Part shown: piece after piece, positions 47,170 to 50,136 of the stretch | How positions within the stretch are numbered: position 1 is the first letter of the stretch | Layout of the letters: each line of letters begins with the position of its first letter | IMG/VR virus record: IMGVR_UViG_3300031507_000008 | Span: 1-50,136 of that record | DNA length: 50,136 nucleotides | Source of the DNA: a virus | Reading direction: 5' to 3' (one strand) | Made by a program: the position numbers and the translations under genes | The notes under the pieces: generated by a model | What the model was told of the DNA's origin: nothing | The model's input: the letters and a program-made list of their open reading frames with translations, nothing else | The model's database searches: none

Positions 47170-49273
47170 CAGCTTTGCCTTTGGTTTGTAGCTGCCGAAG
47201 GACTTGGCCGGCGTAGATACGTTGGATCATGTCGTCCGTTGGCATAATCCCACGTTCGTCTTGGACTTGTTGAACAATGGCTGCGCGATGTTTGTCTGGG
47301 ACGCTGACGTTGTAGACTGGATCGGAGCTAAAGTTGGACCCAAAGTAACCTGTCCCGGGGACCCGTTGAAGAAGCTGTTGACCGATCTCGGTTATGGCCT
47401 TGGCATCGGCTGGCTTCTTGTTATCTTGGGCGTAGAACTCAAGGGCATTTTGAAGCGAGCCAACGAATCGATCGTAGCCATCAGCGTCGCCCTTGCGGGT
47501 GATTTGTGCCGATTCCATCGTTGGGCGGAGGATTTGAAGGGCATGCATGACTCGAGGATCGGCCTCGGCATTGGCTTTCTTGGAGATCTGGAGGTTGACC
47601 AGTTCCTTCCGGGCGGACATCGGCAACGCTGCACCAACTACATCCGTGTCCATAAACGCCGCTGGGTCAGATTGGGCCATGCCCTTTAGGCGTTGGTATT
47701 CGATCAAGTTGTCTTGGGTCCAAGCCGTATCGCCTTTGGCATTGTGGGCAAGTACAGTCATGTATCGGCGTTTGTCACTATCCTGCATCTTTTGCCAAGC
47801 GGCTTCGACTTCAGGGCCTTGGCCCTTCAACTCCTCAACAGTGGTTGGGATCTTGCCTCCTTTGTCTCCACCGATGAGACCACCTTCGACTGTTTGGCGA
47901 TTCTTATAATCATCATCCCGTTTGGCCGCTAGGGTCATGTTGTGATCGGTGATAATACGCGACTCGGCATAGTCGGCCAAGAGGGGATCATTCGGCGACA
48001 TGGCATCGGCTTTAGTCCGACCCGAGGCGATCTGATCCTGAAGCCCAGCGTTGCGGGCTAGGATTGCGTTAGTGTTACGTAGATAGCCTGGGACTGTAGT
48101 CCCATTGGCATCCTTAGCATTACCTGCGTCGGCTACGGATTTGCCAGAGAACCATTTCGAGGCGGCTTCGTTGAATGATCCGCCATTGGTCATGTATTTG
48201 CCAAACACGGATTCAAACAACTTATCTTGAGCACTTGGCGATTGAAGAAACTCCTTTCCAGTCATCGCTGGCATTCCAGCCTGCTTTAAAAAGTCTGGAA
48301 GAAACTCCTCCATCACTTGGTATCGACCAAGGGCCCTCCCGTGGGAAGTTTGAACTCCAAGCGATTGGTAGTTGTTACCGCTTTCGAAAGTGCCAATTGC
48401 AAGCTTCGCTTGTGGCATTGAAACTGGCTTCGATCCCCAGCTAAGATCGCTACCCGACATAACCTCGCTAGATATATTACGTGCACCAACTGTGTGAGTA
48501 GCGTCGCGGACAATCGACGTGAGCCGACCAATGTCTTCGCCATTTATCTTTCCGTCCTTTGTGGCTTGGCTGAGAAGCTTATCTGCCATGAAGGGTTGTT
48601 GTCTGGCGAGCCCGGCAATGCGGTCATACCACAGGTCGGAGACGGCTTTGTGATTGGCGTTGTCGATTGTGTCGGCGTCCGCACCCTTTTGCTGCCATTG
48701 CGCCGTGGTTTCTTTGATGGTTGTGGCGACATGTTCGTTGAAGCCTTTCTCATCGGTTGGATCTACGAGTGCGGCGTTGCGGGAGGCTTGGACTCGGGCT
48801 GCGGATGCGCCAATGGAATAGCTTTTGTTCTCAGAGGCTGCGTGGCCAGCGCCATTGAAGATAGTCCGGCCCATGGTGGAGAAGCTTTCACTCTCGAATA
48901 GCTTCTGGGACATTGGGTTAGATAGGCCGTTCTGGATATCAAGCCGGGTCTTCTTTAGACCATCGATATAACCTGGGTAGGCCTCGACCGCATCTTTGCC
49001 TTGCAATGCGCTGAAGTCCGCATGGGCCTTACCTGCTTGTTCAGCGTAGTCTGCTGCTGCGGCGTTGGCTTCGCTATGGTTCTTAAGCTGCTGCATAGCA
49101 TCAGCACGGGACCAAAGCTCATTGCCGACCTCGCGGAAGCTGCCACCGAGTTCGGTTAAGGCCTGGGCTGTGGCACCGCCAAATGCAGCGGTTGGAGTAT
49201 CAGCGGAATAGCGTGGAACTGGTGCATCTTCAGGAGCTACGCTTGGTACGCCTGAGTATGGGACATTAGCCAT
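47159..49273 (-). CDS. Internal virion protein with lytic transglycosylase domain
   Basis: A 704-aa protein. Residues about 285-380 resemble a soluble lytic transglycosylase (AIGTFESGNNYQSLG with the catalytic Glu, GRALGRYQVM, KWFSG). The flanks are long, Ala-rich helices (ANAAAADYAEQAGKAHADF). Such proteins are packed in the head and ejected to open peptidoglycan for DNA entry. In T7 the transglycosylase sits in gp16; here it is in the preceding, gp15-like protein. The start overlaps the previous gene by 8 bases. Confidence 0.8.
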   Translation of the reverse strand: MANVPYSGVPSVAPEDAPVPRYSADTPTAAFGGATAQALTELGGSFREVGNELWSRADAMQQLKNHSEANAAAADYAEQAGKAHADFSALQGKDAVEAYPGYIDGLKKTRLDIQNGLSNPMSQKLFESESFSTMGRTIFNGAGHAASENKSYSIGASAARVQASRNAALVDPTDEKGFNEHVATTIKETTAQWQQKGADADTIDNANHKAVSDLWYDRIAGLARQQPFMADKLLSQATKDGKINGEDIGRLTSIVRDATHTVGARNISSEVMSGSDLSWGSKPVSMPQAKLAIGTFESGNNYQSLGVQTSHGRALGRYQVMEEFLPDFLKQAGMPAMTGKEFLQSPSAQDKLFESVFGKYMTNGGSFNEAASKWFSGKSVADAGNAKDANGTTVPGYLRNTNAILARNAGLQDQIASGRTKADAMSPNDPLLADYAESRIITDHNMTLAAKRDDDYKNRQTVEGGLIGGDKGGKIPTTVEELKGQGPEVEAAWQKMQDSDKRRYMTVLAHNAKGDTAWTQDNLIEYQRLKGMAQSDPAAFMDTDVVGAALPMSARKELVNLQISKKANAEADPRVMHALQILRPTMESAQITRKGDADGYDRFVGSLQNALEFYAQDNKKPADAKAITEIGQQLLQRVPGTGYFGSNFSSDPVYNVSVPDKHRAAIVQQVQDERGIMPTDDMIQRIYAGQVLRQLQTKGKADGR

Positions 49274-49808
49274 TGATCAACCCTGATTGCCGACCAGAGA
49301 GCCATTTGTCGGAGACGGATCCGGCAGTGGAGACAAGACTGGACATTAAAGCTAAGTCCCCAGCTTGGCTAGCGTTGGATGAGGCCATGGTATAGAGCCC
49401 GGCTTGGTTTATGTCTTCGACGGATTTGACGTTGTAGTCATAGGCTACCTTAGATGCATTGGCACGAATCGTATCCATATCCATTGCCGTGATCTTACGC
49501 TGACCAGCTTGAACATCGGCATTGGAACCTGTGTTTACGTCAAAGCCTGAAGCTGCTTGGCCGGCTCTGATATGACCAAATTCCTGCGCACCCTTCATCC
49601 CAGCGATTACGGCTTGTTGCTCGCCTTTGTTAATTGCATAGTCTGCGTTTTGCTTATCGATGTCGGAGTTGATCTTGGCTACTTGAGATTGGTAGTTATA
49701 CACCCGCGACTGGGCTTCGTAGGACTGCTTCTTGCCCTCACCTTGCATGATCCCGCCGATGAGGGTGGACCCCATGCTAATCATGCCGATAGTTGCTGGA
49801 TCGGCCAT
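49266..49808 (-). CDS. Internal virion protein B-like (T7 gp14-type)
   Basis: A 180-aa helical protein beginning MADPATIGMISMGSTLIGGIM (short hydrophobic start), followed by heptad-like helices (YEAQSRVYNYQSQVAKIN) and GQAASGFDVNTGSNADV. These are hallmarks of gp14-type ejection proteins, which span the outer membrane during DNA delivery. The start overlaps the GNAT-like stop (TAATG). Its position before the transglycosylase protein agrees. Confidence 0.75.
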   Translation of the reverse strand: MADPATIGMISMGSTLIGGIMQGEGKKQSYEAQSRVYNYQSQVAKINSDIDKQNADYAINKGEQQAVIAGMKGAQEFGHIRAGQAASGFDVNTGSNADVQAGQRKITAMDMDTIRANASKVAYDYNVKSVEDINQAGLYTMASSNASQAGDLALMSSLVSTAGSVSDKWLSGRQSGLING

Positions 49809-50136
49809 TATGGTTTTCCTATTTCAAACGGGACTAGTTCGCCAATGGGGGAGGTGAATTTGGCACCGAGCCATTTTAGCCAACGCTGGGAGTCGGGGTT
49901 GGTGCGGACGCAATGGCCGATGATTAGTGGGTATTGAGTGAGGATTTCATCGATGACTTCCTTCGAATGCCGAGCGAAGACGAATTTGTATCGATCGAGG
50001 TTTGGGGTGTCGATGAACCAAAGATAGGCAGCGGAGCAGATTAAGGTCCCAGTCACGATGCCGAATATGCAGATGATGTTGTCGTCAACCTCAGCAGCCC
50101 ATACACAGGTTGAGCCCTGAAGATATTGAACGATAA
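49808..50136 (-). CDS. GNAT-like virion protein, C-terminal part (cut by contig end)
   Basis: The remainder of the gene that begins at 166, its frame continuing into the terminal repeat. The segment RYKFVFARHSKEVIDEILTQ and then RWLKWLGAKFTSP is the GNAT-like core/end. Joined length is 138 aa, close to T7 gp13 (138 aa). It ends in TAATG with the gp14-like gene. Confidence 0.75.
   Translation of the reverse strand, partial: IVQYLQGSTCVWAAEVDDNIICIFGIVTGTLICSAAYLWFIDTPNLDRYKFVFARHSKEVIDEILTQYPLIIGHCVRTNPDSQRWLKWLGAKFTSPIGELVPFEIGKP
50059..50136. repeat. Terminal direct repeat, right copy
   Basis: Identical to 1-78. See the left copy. The unique genome length is therefore 50,058 bp. Confidence 0.95.

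Noticed and set aside
1-50136. T7-like RNA polymerase, integrase, repressor or CRISPR array
   Set aside because: No frame of suitable length and motifs for the polymerase or integrase, no regularly spaced repeats. The T7-like tail genes alone do not make this an Autographiviridae-type phage.

Overview
The window is a complete, circularly assembled genome of a tailed phage with a short tail (podovirus type). The first 78 bases are repeated exactly at the end (1-78 = 50059-50136), so the unique sequence is 50,058 bp and one gene (GNAT-like, 138 aa) is cut by the arbitrary contig ends. No integrase, repressor, reverse transcriptase, CRISPR array or phage RNA polymerase was recognised, so a strictly lytic phage that relies on host RNA polymerase is the simplest reading. 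Shine-Dalgarno sites, sigma70-like promoters, a GH24 endolysin and Sec signal peptides ending in A-Q suggest a Gram-negative, probably proteobacterial, host. This is inference, not proof.

Layout. Genes form two opposed blocks that diverge near 19.3-19.5 kb and converge near 38.8 kb. The leftward (minus) block runs from 19.24 kb down to 1, continues through the circle junction at 50.06 kb and ends at 38.79 kb. In transcription order it encodes a GIY-YIG nuclease, small and large terminase, portal, a Bbp19-like protein, scaffold, major capsid protein (epsilon15 gp7 / BPP-1 type) and a Bbp16-like cement protein. Next come eight appendage genes, six with signal peptides, then tail tubular proteins A and B, a GNAT-like protein, three internal virion/ejection proteins (one with a lytic transglycosylase domain, one of 1971 aa with two HEXXH motifs), and a lysis cassette (GH24 endolysin, holin-like proteins, an exported protein, a papain-like peptidase and more membrane proteins).

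The rightward (plus) block (19.5-38.8 kb) starts with one early gene and a terminator, then a gene-free region with a strong sigma70 promoter at 20332-20360. A string of small genes follows, separated by small hairpins and two unusually structured intergenic regions (22.2-22.6 and 23.2-23.5 kb). After a second promoter at 24.6 kb come tightly overlapping small genes (several zinc-binding) and the replication/recombination set: UvrD-like helicase, Cas4/RecB-like nuclease, Sak4-like ATPase, SSB-like protein, a UDG-exonuclease fusion, a separate family A polymerase, and a DUF3987-like helicase. Most junctions overlap as ATGA, GTGA, TAATG or TGATG, which implies extensive translational coupling.

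Most notable observations: a complete tRNA-Gln(TTG) with encoded CCA lying in frame inside a protein gene; six exported appendage proteins whose mature forms all carry an even number of cysteines; a DNA polymerase whose exonuclease domain is divided between two genes by an intervening zinc-ribbon gene, with histidine at the nucleotide-selectivity position; two clusters of RNA hairpins around one conserved gene; and a 12-residue C-terminal motif shared by unrelated proteins on opposite strands.
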